Positions 9,841-19,709 of a stretch of DNA of 53,385 nt are shown here, piece by piece. Source of the DNA: Alkalibacillus salilacus (GTDB lineage Bacteria; Bacillota; Bacilli; Bacillales; Alkalibacillaceae); the NCBI RefSeq assembly GCF_030812915.1, contig NZ_JAUSTQ010000014.1:1-53385 (forward strand), in the 5' to 3' direction. Made by a program: the position numbers and the translations under genes. The notes under the pieces were generated by a model that worked only from the letters and a program-made list of their open reading frames with translations, was not told the DNA's origin and made no database searches. Position 1 is the stretch's first letter. Every line of letters begins with the position of its first letter.

Positions 9841-9873
9841 AAAGCCGAGAGACTCAGTCTCTCGGCTTTTTCT
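9841..9873 (+). terminator. Intrinsic terminator of the opp operon
   Basis: AAAGCCGAGAG pairs perfectly with CTCTCGGCTTT around a short loop and is followed by TTTTT. Confidence 0.92.
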
Positions 9874-9904
9874 TATGATGTATTTAAGTTTTAAATAATT
9901 GCAC

Positions 9905-9985
9905 TGACTTAACTCAAAACTCCCCGAAGTTTTGAGTTAAGTCAGCTCATTTTTGAAATAAATAAGAGGATTTATTTCAAAAGTG
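9905..9985. repeat. Two adjacent perfect palindromes at the opp/thiolase boundary
   Basis: Arm 9905-9921 pairs with 9928-9944 over 17 bp without mismatch around the loop CCCCGA. Arm 9948-9963 pairs with 9970-9985 over 16 bp with one G-T pair. The forward arms contain TTTTGAGTTAA and TTTTGAAATAA exactly 21 nt apart. The second resembles units of the array at 35850-36000, so this looks like an inverted-pair form of the intergenic repeat family. No T run marks them as terminators. Confidence 0.75.
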
Positions 9986-10031
9986 AAGAACCAAAACCTT
10001 ATTGAACAAAAATTATAAAAAATCTGCAAAA

Positions 10032-10064
10032 TTGAACGAACGCTCAATCAATATATGTTATAAT
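10032..10064 (+). promoter_or_regulatory. Acyl-CoA operon promoter with a FadR/TetR-like operator
   Basis: TATAAT (10059-10064) is preceded by TG with one base between, an extended -10. TGAACGAACGCTCAATCA (10033-10050) is an inverted repeat covering the -35 region and shares 14 of 18 bases with the fadF operator. The TetR gene in this operon is the obvious candidate for binding both; FadR encoded elsewhere is the alternative. Confidence 0.65.
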
Positions 10065-10067
10065 ACA

Positions 10068-10081
10068 TGATAGCGGTTACA
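10068..10081 (+). promoter_or_regulatory. Catabolite-responsive element upstream of the acyl-CoA operon
   Basis: TGATAGCGGTTACA matches the cre consensus TGWAANCGNTNWCA at 13 of 14 positions. It sits directly downstream of the -10 element, over the predicted transcription start, so CcpA would block initiation when preferred sugars are present. Confidence 0.6.
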
Positions 10082-10102
10082 TAACGATAGAGGAGGTTTA
10101 TT

Positions 10103-11290
10103 ATGACAAAAACAGTCATTGTTGCAGGTGCTCGTACGCCGTTCGGTAAGTTCGGTGGCGCCTTAGCACCTTTAACAGCAGCTCAACTCGGAGGTATAGC
10201 GATTAAAGAGTCGCTGAAACGAGCGAATGTCGATGCAGCTGATGTGCAAGAAGTCATCATGGGATCAGTGCTTCAAGGTGGTCAAGGACAGCTACCATCA
10301 CGGCAAGCGTTACGTGAAGCTGGTCTGCCGTGGGGTACGAAAACAGAGACGATTAACAAAGTTTGTGCATCAGGCATGCGCAGTGTCGCTTTAGGTGACA
10401 TGCTCATTCGCCTCGGTGAAGAGGAGGTCATTGTCGCAGGTGGTATGGAAAGCATGAGCCAAGCGCCATATTTCATACCGAATGCACGATGGGGCTTCCG
10501 TATGGGGGATCAGAAAGTGAAAGACATGATGATTCATGATGGCCTAACATGCTCATTTGAAAATGTTCATATGGGAAGCTACGGTAATCGAACAGCTGAT
10601 AAATTTAATCTATCACGTGAACAACAAGATGAATGGGCAGCGCGCAGTCATGAACGCGCAGTTCAAGCAACAAAAGACGGTAAATTAGCTGATGAAATCG
10701 CGACTGTCGAAGTTCCACAACGGAAAAAAGATCCGATTCAAGTGACGGAAGATGAAGCACCACGTGAAGATACCACAGCCGAGAGCTTAGCTAAACTAAA
10801 ACCTGCTTTCGATAAAGATGGCACGATCACAGCAGGGAATGCACCTGGTGTTAACGATGGTGCCGCTTCAATGGTCTTAATGTCAGAAGACAAAGCCAAT
10901 CAAACTGGGCAAACGCCTCTTGCAACGATTTTAGGTCATGAAGAAGTGGCAGTTGAAGCTGAGCGTTTTCCAGAGACCCCAGGTATTGTGATTAACAACT
11001 TACTTGAAAAGACAGGTTATTCTAAAGACGATATCGACCTATTTGAAGTGAACGAAGCATTTGCGGCTGTATCACTTGCGAGTAGTGAGATCGCGGGACT
11101 TGATCCAGCAAAAGTTAACGTTAACGGTGGTGCCGTTGCCTTAGGTCACCCGATCGGCGCAAGTGGCGCGCGTATTATTCTAACTTTAGCCTACGAATTA
11201 AAACGTCGCGGAGGCGGATTAGGTATTGCGTCCATCTGCTCAGGAGGCGGCCAAGGTGACGCCTTATTAATCGAAGTACCGAAGCAATAA
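10103..11290 (+). CDS. Acetyl-CoA C-acetyltransferase (thiolase)
   Basis: This 395-residue thiolase reversibly cleaves acetoacetyl-CoA, or longer 3-ketoacyl-CoA, with CoA. The acylated cysteine is C88 in NKVCASGMRS; H349 (GHPIGASG) and C379 (CSGGGQGDA) complete the active site. The length is typical. It starts the acyl-CoA operon after an AGGAGG site. It resembles MmgA/ThlA-type enzymes. Chain-length preference cannot be read from the sequence. Confidence 0.9.
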   Translation: MTKTVIVAGARTPFGKFGGALAPLTAAQLGGIAIKESLKRANVDAADVQEVIMGSVLQGGQGQLPSRQALREAGLPWGTKTETINKVCASGMRSVALGDMLIRLGEEEVIVAGGMESMSQAPYFIPNARWGFRMGDQKVKDMMIHDGLTCSFENVHMGSYGNRTADKFNLSREQQDEWAARSHERAVQATKDGKLADEIATVEVPQRKKDPIQVTEDEAPREDTTAESLAKLKPAFDKDGTITAGNAPGVNDGAASMVLMSEDKANQTGQTPLATILGHEEVAVEAERFPETPGIVINNLLEKTGYSKDDIDLFEVNEAFAAVSLASSEIAGLDPAKVNVNGGAVALGHPIGASGARIILTLAYELKRRGGGLGIASICSGGGQGDALLIEVPKQ

Positions 11291-11307
11291 TTGAAGGAGG
11301 AATCGGC

Positions 11308-12159
11308 ATGGCAGTTCAAAACATTATGGTCGTTGGAGCTGGCCAAATGGGGGCAGGGATTGCTCAAGTTTTTGCCCAAGCTGGCTTCGACGTGAAACTA
11401 AATGATATCTCAGAAGAATCATTAACAAAAGGCTATCAAGGCATCGAAAAGCGACTTGATCGACAAATCGAAAAAGAACGCATCACAGCTGATGATAAGA
11501 CGAACACGTTGAACCAAATTCAGACAACGTCAGATATCAATGCTGCGAGTGATCGGGATTTAATTATTGAAGCGGTCGTCGAGACGATGGAAGTCAAAAC
11601 AAAGGTTTTTCAAAAACTTGATGAAGTCGCACCACAACACGCGATTTTAGCGACGAATACATCATCTTTACCCATTACGGATATCGCAGCGGTAACTAAT
11701 CGTCCTGAACAAGTAATCGGCATGCACTTTATGAATCCGGTGCCAGTGATGAAGCTCGTTGAAGTGATTCGTGCGATTCAGACAAGTGACGCATCTTATC
11801 AAACGATTCAAGAAGCAACTGAAAAGCTCGGTAAAACACCAGTTGAAGTGAATGACTATCCTGGTTTTATTTCTAACCGTGTCTTGATGCCAATGATTAA
11901 CGAAGCGATTTATACAGTCTTTGAAGGTGTTGCGAAACCTGAAGATGTTGATAGTGTCATGAAGCTTGGTATGAATCATCCCATGGGACCGCTTCAACTC
12001 GCTGATTTCATTGGATTAGATACATGTCTCTACATTATGGAAATTTTACACGAAGGCTTCGGCGACAGTAAGTATCGTCCGTGCCCACTGTTGCGTAAAT
12101 ACGTGAGTGCGGGGTGGTTAGGCAAGAAGTCAGGTCGTGGTTTTTACGTCTATGATTAA
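11308..12159 (+). CDS. 3-hydroxybutyryl-CoA / 3-hydroxyacyl-CoA dehydrogenase
   Basis: The 283-residue protein has an N-terminal Rossmann fold with GAGQMGAGIAQ (about 9-19) for NAD and the catalytic HFMNPVPVM region. It ends with the helical C-terminal domain. It oxidises 3-hydroxyacyl-CoA to 3-ketoacyl-CoA, the step before thiolase. It resembles MmgB/Hbd and lies 17 nt after the thiolase gene, with its own GGAGG. Confidence 0.9.
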   Translation: MAVQNIMVVGAGQMGAGIAQVFAQAGFDVKLNDISEESLTKGYQGIEKRLDRQIEKERITADDKTNTLNQIQTTSDINAASDRDLIIEAVVETMEVKTKVFQKLDEVAPQHAILATNTSSLPITDIAAVTNRPEQVIGMHFMNPVPVMKLVEVIRAIQTSDASYQTIQEATEKLGKTPVEVNDYPGFISNRVLMPMINEAIYTVFEGVAKPEDVDSVMKLGMNHPMGPLQLADFIGLDTCLYIMEILHEGFGDSKYRPCPLLRKYVSAGWLGKKSGRGFYVYD

Positions 12160-12180
12160 GGTGAGCAGGAGGAACCCCTC

Positions 12181-13320
12181 ATGAATTTGCAGTTTACAGA
12201 AGAACAAATGATGATGCGCAAGATGGTGCGAGATTTCGCTCAGCAAGAAGTCGCGCCAGCTGTCGAACAGATGGAAAGAGAAGACCGTTTTCCTCAAGAA
12301 TTACTCGCAAAAATGAGCGAACTAGGACTACTTGGGATTCCGATCAGTGAAGAACGTGGTGGAGCAGGTATGGATTACACGTCTTATATAATCGCGATTC
12401 ACGAATTGTCGAAAGTGAGTGCGACGCTAGGCGTGATTTTATCCGTGCACACGTCAGTTGGGACTTTTCCGATTTTGAAATTTGGTACAGAAAAACAAAT
12501 TAATCACTATATCCCGAAATTAGCTTCGGGCGAATATCTTGGTGCTTTTGCTTTAACCGAACCTCAGGCTGGTAGTGATGCTAGTAATTTGAAAACAAAA
12601 GCCGTTAAAGATGGCGATGATTACATCCTAAGCGGCTCAAAAGTGTTTATGACAAATGGTGGATTTGCGACGACCTATATCGTGTTTGCTAATACGAACC
12701 CAGAACTCGGGCATAAAGGGGTATCCGCATTTATCGTTGAAGATGGAACTCCAGGCTTTGAAATCGGAAAAGCCGAGGAAAAAATGGGCTTACATGGATC
12801 GAGTACTGTTTCATTAGCATTTGATCAGTGTCGCGTCCATCAATCACAAATGCTCGGCGAAGAGGGAGAAGGCTTTAAGATCGCGATGGCGAACTTAAAT
12901 ATCGGTCGAATCGGGATTGCGGCTCAAGCTCTCGGTATTGCAGAAGCGTCATTTGAAGCAGCGACGGACTATGCGAAAGAACGTGAACAATTCGGTAAGC
13001 CGATCGCGAAACATCAAGGTGTGTCATTTAAACTGGCAGACATGGCGACAGCGGTTGAATCTGCGAAACTATTAGTCTATAACGCTGCTTCAACGTATGA
13101 AGCTGGAGAAGATGCGAGTATGCAAGCGTCGATGGCGAAGAAATTCGCATCACAAACAGCAATGGACACAGCGATCGAAGCTGTTCAAGTCTTCGGTGGC
13201 TATGGTTACACGAAAGACTATCCTGTTGAGCGTTATTTCCGTGACTCAAAAATTACTCAAATCTACGAAGGAACGACCGAAGTCCAGAACATGGTCATCA
13301 GTCGTCAGTTGCTGAAATAA
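12181..13320 (+). CDS. Acyl-CoA dehydrogenase (first of two)
   Basis: The 379-residue FAD enzyme introduces the alpha-beta double bond in acyl-CoA. It shows the family signatures ALTEPQAGSDAS and [20 protein letters not shown], with the catalytic base E363 in IYEGT. Electrons probably go through ETF to FadF. It lies 21 nt after hbd and is about half identical to the next gene, so the pair is a tandem duplication with diverged specificity. Short-chain or branched-chain acyl-CoA is likely from context, but not proven. Confidence 0.9.
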   Translation: MNLQFTEEQMMMRKMVRDFAQQEVAPAVEQMEREDRFPQELLAKMSELGLLGIPISEERGGAGMDYTSYIIAIHELSKVSATLGVILSVHTSVGTFPILKFGTEKQINHYIPKLASGEYLGAFALTEPQAGSDASNLKTKAVKDGDDYILSGSKVFMTNGGFATTYIVFANTNPELGHKGVSAFIVEDGTPGFEIGKAEEKMGLHGSSTVSLAFDQCRVHQSQMLGEEGEGFKIAMANLNIGRIGIAAQALGIAEASFEAATDYAKEREQFGKPIAKHQGVSFKLADMATAVESAKLLVYNAASTYEAGEDASMQASMAKKFASQTAMDTAIEAVQVFGGYGYTKDYPVERYFRDSKITQIYEGTTEVQNMVISRQLLK

Positions 13321-13336
13321 AAGGAGGAAACAATAG

Positions 13337-14479
13337 ATGAATTTTCAACTATCTGAAGAACAACAAATGTTACGAAAAATGGTCCGCGATTTTGCAGTCA
13401 ATGAAGTTGAACCAACGGCGGCAGAACGAGACGAAGAAGAACGCTTTGACCGCGGCATTTTTGATCAAATGGCCGAACTTGGTCTAACTGGGATTCCGTG
13501 GCCAGAAGAATACGGCGGTATTGGCTCAGATTTCGTCAGTTATGCGATTGCTGTTGAAGAACTATCACGCGTTTGTGCATCAACGGGTGTAACTCTATCA
13601 GCCCATATTTCCCTAGCGAGCTGGCCAATCTACACATACGGTAACGAAGAACAAAAACAAAACTTCCTGCAACGTCTAGCAACTGGTGAAGCTTTAGGGG
13701 CTTACGCCTTATCTGAGCCTGGCGCAGGTAGTGACGTGTCATCCATGAAGACAACGGCGAAACTTGATGGCGATGAATACGTGCTTAACGGTTCAAAAGT
13801 ATGGATCACCAATGGTGGTGTTGCTGATATTTATGTCGTGTTTGCGAAAACAGACATGGATGCGAAACATAAAGGCATTTCCGCATTTATCGTTGAAAAA
13901 GGAACAGAAGGCTTTAGTTTTGGTAAAAAAGAAGAGAAACTGGGAATCCGTTCGTCACCAACAACTGAACTAATCTTCGAAAATTGCCGTATTCCAAAAG
14001 AGAATATGCTAGGCGCTGAAGGTGACGGCTTCAAGATTGCGATGACAACACTAGATGGTGGTCGTAACGGCATCGCAGCTCAAGCGGTCGGGATTGCTCA
14101 AGGCGCGCTTGATAAAGCGACGGATTATGCGAAAGAGCGCGAACAGTTTGGTAAACCGATTGCGAAAAATCAAGGGATTTCGTTTAAGCTTGCTGATATG
14201 GCAACCAATATCGAAGCATCTCGTCTATTGACCTATCAAGCGGCTTATAACGAATCAGAAGGTTTGCCGTATCAGAAAGAATCTGCGATGGCGAAATTAT
14301 TTGCTGGTGATACAGCGATGAACGTCACAGTTGAAGCTGTTCAAGTTTATGGTGGTTATGGTTACACGAAAGATTATCCGGTTGAGCGTTATATGCGCGA
14401 TGCGAAAATTACGCAAATTTATGAAGGCACACAAGAAATTCAACGTCTTGTCGTTGGCCGCATGGTAACGAAAGACTAA
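13337..14479 (+). CDS. Acyl-CoA dehydrogenase (second of two)
   Basis: This is a 380-residue paralogue of the preceding enzyme. It has [31 protein letters not shown] and catalytic E363 in IYEGT. The two copies keep the same FAD-binding signatures but differ around residues 80-110 and at the C-terminus, which fits different acyl chains. It lies 16 nt after the first copy with an AAGGAGG site. Butyryl-CoA or isobutyryl-CoA are plausible substrates given the downstream mutase. Confidence 0.9.
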   Translation: MNFQLSEEQQMLRKMVRDFAVNEVEPTAAERDEEERFDRGIFDQMAELGLTGIPWPEEYGGIGSDFVSYAIAVEELSRVCASTGVTLSAHISLASWPIYTYGNEEQKQNFLQRLATGEALGAYALSEPGAGSDVSSMKTTAKLDGDEYVLNGSKVWITNGGVADIYVVFAKTDMDAKHKGISAFIVEKGTEGFSFGKKEEKLGIRSSPTTELIFENCRIPKENMLGAEGDGFKIAMTTLDGGRNGIAAQAVGIAQGALDKATDYAKEREQFGKPIAKNQGISFKLADMATNIEASRLLTYQAAYNESEGLPYQKESAMAKLFAGDTAMNVTVEAVQVYGGYGYTKDYPVERYMRDAKITQIYEGTQEIQRLVVGRMVTKD

Positions 14480-14501
14480 TAGATCGAAAGGAAGGACTCA
14501 T

Positions 14502-15443
14502 ATGGAGCAACTGGCAGAACGAATCGCAAAACAAGATCAGCGCGCATTAGCCCGAGCGATTACCATGGTGGAAAATGATCACCCAGAGAAATTGGCGCTC
14601 TTAAGTGCGATTAATCAGCGTAAGCAAGGGTCTCATTACGTTGGAATCACGGGCTCACCTGGCGCTGGGAAAAGCTCGCTGCTTGATCATCTTGTGACCC
14701 ATTTACGTGAGCAAGACAAAACAGTTGCGATTATCGCCGTTGATCCGACGAGTCCCTTTAGTGGTGGTGCGCTTCTTGGCGATCGAGTCCGCATGCATAA
14801 ACATTTCACTGATGAACAAGTGTTTATTCGAAGTATGGCAACGCGTGGTAGTCTTGGCGGCTTGGCACGTGCAACAAAGGACGCGATCCGGGCGTGTGAT
14901 GCGTATGGGTTTGATTATATTTTTGTTGAAACAGTCGGCGTTGGCCAATCAGAACTCGATATTATGAAAGTGGTTGATACAACTGCTGTTGTGCTAACGC
15001 CGAATTCAGGCGATGTGATGCAAGTGTTTAAAGCAGGCATTATGGAAATTGCCGATTTATTTATTATTAACAAAGCTGACTTGCCTGGTGTTCGTCAATT
15101 GAAAAATCAGCTGTATGACATGATTCATATGGTCGGTTACGAACAGTTTGAACCACGAGTGATCGAAGCTGTTTCGACGAATGAGCCTAAAGGTTTTGAT
15201 AAAATGGTGCGTGCTTTCGAGCAGCACAGAGATTATTTAGAAACTTCTGAAGCAGGTATCAAGAAACGCCAAGAACAATTGAAGCATGAAGTTTACGATT
15301 TAATTCATGATGCTGTGTATAAAGATGTGGTTCACATGGTTGAAAATGATGAGAAGCTATTGTATGAATTAGACAACGTAACAGACCCTTATCAACTAGC
15401 TGATCAATGGCTAAGAGCGTGGAAGGGGGCAGGTGATGGTTAA
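14502..15443 (+). CDS. MeaB/ArgK-family GTPase, chaperone of a B12-dependent acyl-CoA mutase
   Basis: The 313-residue P-loop GTPase has Walker A GSPGAGKS (51-58), [16 protein letters not shown], the switch ETVGVGQSE, and base-recognition NKAD. MeaB proteins load and protect coenzyme B12 in methylmalonyl-CoA mutase. Here the neighbouring mutase (IcmF) has its own built-in G-domain, so this free copy may serve another mutase or assist IcmF. It overlaps the TetR gene by 8 nt. Confidence 0.88.
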   Translation: MEQLAERIAKQDQRALARAITMVENDHPEKLALLSAINQRKQGSHYVGITGSPGAGKSSLLDHLVTHLREQDKTVAIIAVDPTSPFSGGALLGDRVRMHKHFTDEQVFIRSMATRGSLGGLARATKDAIRACDAYGFDYIFVETVGVGQSELDIMKVVDTTAVVLTPNSGDVMQVFKAGIMEIADLFIINKADLPGVRQLKNQLYDMIHMVGYEQFEPRVIEAVSTNEPKGFDKMVRAFEQHRDYLETSEAGIKKRQEQLKHEVYDLIHDAVYKDVVHMVENDEKLLYELDNVTDPYQLADQWLRAWKGAGDG

Positions 15444-16077
15444 AGAAATAAGTTCATCCATTAAAGACGAAACATTGATTCAAAAACGGCGAGCTCAACT
15501 GCAAAAAGGTGCAGTGACGCTATTTAAAGATAAAGGATTTCACCGGGCGACGACACGGGAGATCGCTAAAGCGGCCGGTTTTAGTATCGGCACGCTCTAT
15601 GAATATATTCGGACGAAAGAAGACGTGCTATTTCTCGTCTGTGATGCGATTTACGATGAAGTGAAGTCGCGTATGGAATCGGTCATTGATACCAATGAAA
15701 CGTCAGAAGATGCGCTTTATCAAGCGGTCAAGTCGTATTTCCATGTGATGGATGATCTACAAGATGAAGTGTTGATTTTGTATCAAGAATTAAAGGCCTT
15801 ACCAAAAGATGCACAAGATTATGTTTTGAATAAAGAAATCGAAATGATGCAGTTGTTTGAACGAATTTTAACTAATAATTATCCATCAGTTTTAAGTGAA
15901 CGAGACATAGTGCTAATGGCGAATAACATTTTTATTCAAGGACAAATGTGGGGCTTTCGACGTTGGACTCTACAGAAGACTTTTACATTAGAGGACTATA
16001 CGAATCTTCAATTTAAATGGTTAACAAACCAATTGTCGTATGAAGCTTATAATCAAAAGCAAGGAGGCGTGTCATAA
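15436..16077 (+). CDS. TetR/AcrR-family regulator of the acyl-CoA operon
   Basis: The 213-residue protein has an N-terminal helix-turn-helix (about 20-65, containing [20 protein letters not shown]) and an all-helical ligand domain. ATG 15436 is chosen over GTG 15433 because AAGGGGG (15423-15429) then has 6-nt spacing. Its location inside the operon and the paired operators at 1387 and 10033 suggest that it represses its own operon and fadF, released by an acyl-CoA. The ligand is unknown. The stop codon overlaps the icmF start by one base. Confidence 0.82.
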   Translation: MVKEISSSIKDETLIQKRRAQLQKGAVTLFKDKGFHRATTREIAKAAGFSIGTLYEYIRTKEDVLFLVCDAIYDEVKSRMESVIDTNETSEDALYQAVKSYFHVMDDLQDEVLILYQELKALPKDAQDYVLNKEIEMMQLFERILTNNYPSVLSERDIVLMANNIFIQGQMWGFRRWTLQKTFTLEDYTNLQFKWLTNQLSYEAYNQKQGGVS

Positions 16078-19000
16078 TGCAGCAAGTGGAAGCATATCAA
16101 GTCAAAAATCCTGTAAGGTTTGTAACAGCATCAAGTTTATTCGACGGGCATGATGCATCGATTAATATTATGCGACGAATATTGCAAGCGAGCGGTGCAG
16201 AGGTTATTCATTTAGGGCATAATCGCTCAGTCGAAGCAGTGGTGAACGCGGCGATTCAAGAAGACGCACAAGGAATAGCGATTTCGTCTTATCAGGGAGG
16301 TCATGTCGAATATTTCAAATACATGGTCGACTTATTAAATGAAAAAGGCGCGGGTCATATCCGTGTTTACGGCGGTGGTGGCGGTGTTATTTTGCCACGT
16401 GAAATTAAAGAACTTCATGAATATGGTGTCGCACGTATCTTTTCGCCTGAAGATGGTCGTGAAACAGGGCTTCAGGGCATGATTAATACGATGTTAGAAG
16501 AGTGCGATCACCCAACGCCGATTGAATTAGAAGCAGATGCGAAAGCTGCGAAAGATGGCGACAATCAAGCAGTTGCTAGGTTAATTACCCATGTGGAAAA
16601 TGGATCGGTTTCAAGTGAAGAGTTAGATCGACTGCTAGCGATTGACGGGTCAAGTGTACCTGTTATGGGGATTACCGGAACAGGTGGTGCTGGTAAAAGT
16701 TCCCTAACCGATGAATTAATTCGTCGCTTTTTAAACGAAGTTCCTGATAAGAAAATTGCGGTTATTTCAGTCGACCCAACGAAGAAGAAAACGGGCGGCG
16801 CATTGCTTGGTGATCGAATTCGCATGAATGCGATTTTTGATTCGCGTGTTTACATGCGTTCACTTGCCACGCGTGATTCGAAAAGTGAGTTGTCGAAAGC
16901 AATTACCGATGCGATTAATGTCACGAAAGCGGCGCATTTTGATTTTATTATTGTTGAGACGAGCGGTATCGGGCAAGGTGACGCCGAAATCACCGAAATT
17001 ACGGACTTGTCGATGTATGTGATGACAGCTGAATTCGGTGCACCTTCACAGCTTGAGAAGATCGACATGATCGATTTTGCTGACTTTATTGTCATTAATA
17101 AATTCGAACAAAAAGGCTCTGATGATGCACTTAAACAAGTCCGCAAACAGTACGAGCGTAGTCATATGTTATTTCATGAAGACCATGCGACATTCCCGGT
17201 TTTTGGAACGATCGCGAGCCAGTTTAACGATGCGGGCACGAACACCTTATTTGCTGCCATGATTGAAACATTAAATGAGCGTTATGATTGGAATGTTGAA
17301 GTGCCGTTTGATACGAGTGTGAAAATTGCTGAGAAGCAAAACTTAATCATTCCACCTGAGCGTCGTCAGTACTTACGTGATATTGCTGAAACGGTTCGTG
17401 GTTATAAAGAACATGCGCGTCGTCAAAGTGAGCTCGCAAGTAAAGTCTATCAGTTGAAGGGGACAAAAGATGAACTCGCGGGTCACGAAATTGATGCGCT
17501 TGATCAGCTGATTGCCGATTATGAACAACAATTAGATTTAGAAAGTACGAAAAAGTTAGCTGATTATGATCAATTCCAAGAAACGTATTCTCAGGACGAA
17601 ATGAGTTATGAAGTACGCGGTAAAGAATTCAAAGTCGAGATGAACACAGAAAGTTTGTCAGGTATTAAGATTCCTAAAGTCGCACTTCCGAATTATCAAG
17701 ACTGGGGCGATCGCTTGCAGTTTATGATGCTTGAGAATCTACCAGGCTATTTCCCTTATACGGCTGGTGTGTTCCCGTTCAAGCGTCGCGGTGAAGATCC
17801 GACTCGTCAGTTCGCGGGTGAAGGAACGCCAGAGCGGACAAATCGTCGTTTTCATTACTTATCCGAGAATGAACCAGCGAAACGTTTGAGTACAGCGTTT
17901 GACTCGGTCACACTTTACGGTGAAGATCCGGATGAGCGTCCAGATATTTACGGTAAAGTCGGCGAATCAGGTGTCAGTATTTGTACAGTTGAGGATATGA
18001 AGAAACTGTATGACGGTTTTGATTTAAGTGATCCGAAGACCTCGGTATCGATGACCATTAATGGACCAGCGCCGATCATTTTAGCGATGTTCTTTAATGC
18101 AGCTGTGGATCAGCAAGTCGAGAAGTTTAAAGAAGAAAATGGTCGTGAGCCGAGCGCGGAAGAACATGAGCATTTGAAGGCAGAAACAATTTCAGTTGTA
18201 CGCGGAACAGTTCAGGCTGATATTTTGAAAGAAGATCAAGGTCAAAACACATGTATCTTCTCAACCGAGTTTGCCCTGCGGATGATGGGTGATATTCAAG
18301 AATATTTTATCGAGCAAGATGTGAAGAACTACTATTCCGTGTCTATCTCGGGCTATCATATTGCTGAAGCGGGTGCGAATCCAATTAGTCAGCTGGCGTT
18401 CACATTGGCGAACGGCTTTACGTATGTCGAATATTACTTAAGTCGCGGCATGGATATTAATAAATTTGCACCAAACCTGTCGTTCTTCTTCTCGAATGGT
18501 CTGGATCCTGAGTATACCGTGATTGGTCGTGTCGCTCGCAGGATTTGGGCTGTCGCGATGCGTGATAAATATGGCGCAGACGACCGTAGCCAGAAATTGA
18601 AGTACCATATTCAAACATCTGGCCGTTCACTGCACGCACAAGAAGTCGACTTTAATGATATTCGCACGACGCTTCAAGCGTTACTTGCGATTCAAGATAA
18701 TACAAACTCGCTACACACGAATGCGTATGACGAAGCGATCACGACACCGACAGAAGAATCAGTGCGTCGTGCGATGGCAATTCAGATGATTATTAGCAAA
18801 GAATTCGGCTTGACGAAGACGGAAAACTCCCTGCAAGGTTCGTATATTTTAGAAGAACTAACGGACCTTGTTGAAGAAGCTGTTTTAGCTGAATTCGAAA
18901 GTCTGAATGAACGTGGTGGCGTGCTCGGCGCTATGGAACGTCAATATCAACGCGGTAAAATCCAAGAAGAGTCACTCTATTATGAAGGAAAGAAGCACTC

Positions 19001-19307
19001 GGGCGAACTACCGATCGTTGGCGTTAACACGTATCAAAATCCAAACCCGCCATCTGAAGATGACATCAACTCGATGGAAGTCGCTCGTGCGTCACAAGAA
19101 GAAAAGCAAGGACAAATCAAAAACTTACGCGATTTCCAAGCCCGAAATGCGGCGGAAGCTGAAGTGGCTTTAGCACGATTGAAAGAAGTCGCTGCATCAG
19201 GCGGCAATATATTTGCGGAACTAATGGATACCGTCAAAGTCGCAAGCCTTGGTCAAATTACCAACGCCCTATACGAAGTCGGTGGCCAATATCGTCGCAA
19301 TATGTAA
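16077..19307 (+). CDS. icmF: Fused isobutyryl-CoA mutase IcmF
   Basis: This 1076-residue protein fuses three parts. An N-terminal B12-binding domain (about 15-150) has DGHDAS with H25 the cobalt ligand. A MeaB-like GTPase (about 195-420) has P-loop GTGGAGKS (201-208) and NKFE. A C-terminal mutase barrel starts near residue 540. The fusion order is diagnostic of IcmF, which interconverts isobutyryl-CoA and butyryl-CoA. F566 in AGVFPF occupies the position where methylmalonyl-CoA mutases carry Tyr, supporting a non-carboxylated substrate. It is the last gene of the operon, linking branched C4 acyl-CoA to beta-oxidation. A pivalyl-CoA mutase variant cannot be excluded. Confidence 0.92.
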   Translation: MQQVEAYQVKNPVRFVTASSLFDGHDASINIMRRILQASGAEVIHLGHNRSVEAVVNAAIQEDAQGIAISSYQGGHVEYFKYMVDLLNEKGAGHIRVYGGGGGVILPREIKELHEYGVARIFSPEDGRETGLQGMINTMLEECDHPTPIELEADAKAAKDGDNQAVARLITHVENGSVSSEELDRLLAIDGSSVPVMGITGTGGAGKSSLTDELIRRFLNEVPDKKIAVISVDPTKKKTGGALLGDRIRMNAIFDSRVYMRSLATRDSKSELSKAITDAINVTKAAHFDFIIVETSGIGQGDAEITEITDLSMYVMTAEFGAPSQLEKIDMIDFADFIVINKFEQKGSDDALKQVRKQYERSHMLFHEDHATFPVFGTIASQFNDAGTNTLFAAMIETLNERYDWNVEVPFDTSVKIAEKQNLIIPPERRQYLRDIAETVRGYKEHARRQSELASKVYQLKGTKDELAGHEIDALDQLIADYEQQLDLESTKKLADYDQFQETYSQDEMSYEVRGKEFKVEMNTESLSGIKIPKVALPNYQDWGDRLQFMMLENLPGYFPYTAGVFPFKRRGEDPTRQFAGEGTPERTNRRFHYLSENEPAKRLSTAFDSVTLYGEDPDERPDIYGKVGESGVSICTVEDMKKLYDGFDLSDPKTSVSMTINGPAPIILAMFFNAAVDQQVEKFKEENGREPSAEEHEHLKAETISVVRGTVQADILKEDQGQNTCIFSTEFALRMMGDIQEYFIEQDVKNYYSVSISGYHIAEAGANPISQLAFTLANGFTYVEYYLSRGMDINKFAPNLSFFFSNGLDPEYTVIGRVARRIWAVAMRDKYGADDRSQKLKYHIQTSGRSLHAQEVDFNDIRTTLQALLAIQDNTNSLHTNAYDEAITTPTEESVRRAMAIQMIISKEFGLTKTENSLQGSYILEELTDLVEEAVLAEFESLNERGGVLGAMERQYQRGKIQEESLYYEGKKHSGELPIVGVNTYQNPNPPSEDDINSMEVARASQEEKQGQIKNLRDFQARNAAEAEVALARLKEVAASGGNIFAELMDTVKVASLGQITNALYEVGGQYRRNM

Positions 19308-19322
19308 AAGCTTTTAACTAAG

Positions 19323-19360
19323 TCGTGGGATTCGACCAGGGTCGAATCCTACGATTTTTT
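19323..19360 (+). terminator. Terminator of the acyl-CoA operon
   Basis: TCGTGGGATTCGAC (19323-19336) pairs with GTCGAATCCTACGA (19341-19354), with one G-T pair, followed by six T. Confidence 0.92.
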
Positions 19361-19430
19361 AATTTAATGGAGATTTAGTGTGGGAATGGGGATCAGCGAG
19401 TTCAGCGATGAGTAGGAAGAAGTGAGTCGC

Positions 19431-19585
19431 CGATATTTTTGGTATATCAGCGATTTCGTATATAATAGCGCCGATAATTAAGCGGTAACGGCGCCTTTAA
19501 AATTTTATCGGCGCCCTCGGAAATATAACGGCGCCTCAGCAAATATATCGGCGTTCGCTGAAATACAACGGCTGGCGCCGAAAAC
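19431..19585. repeat. Tandem 20-nt array with GGCGCC cores between icmF and rpoE
   Basis: Units of the form ATATAACGGCGCC recur with the core at 19490, 19510, 19530, 19550 and 19570, exactly 20 nt apart. More degenerate units in phase lie at 19430, 19450 and 19470. Flanks vary while the position of the core does not. No coding potential was recognised. The rest of the 402-nt gap (19361-19430 and 19586-19709) shows no clear feature apart from the rpoE upstream region. Confidence 0.8.
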
Positions 19586-19709
19586 TTTCCACAGCCAATA
19601 CTCCATATCAATCATTATAATTTGTTCTTGAATTGACGATGATATATGATATTCTGTAAACTAGGAAAGTAGCTAAAGTTACTGCTAACTGGATAAAGGA
19701 GTGCTGGTT

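Noticed and set aside
13337-14479. Second acyl-CoA dehydrogenase as a redundant or broken copy
   Set aside because: It is full length with all catalytic residues, so it is treated as a functional paralogue.
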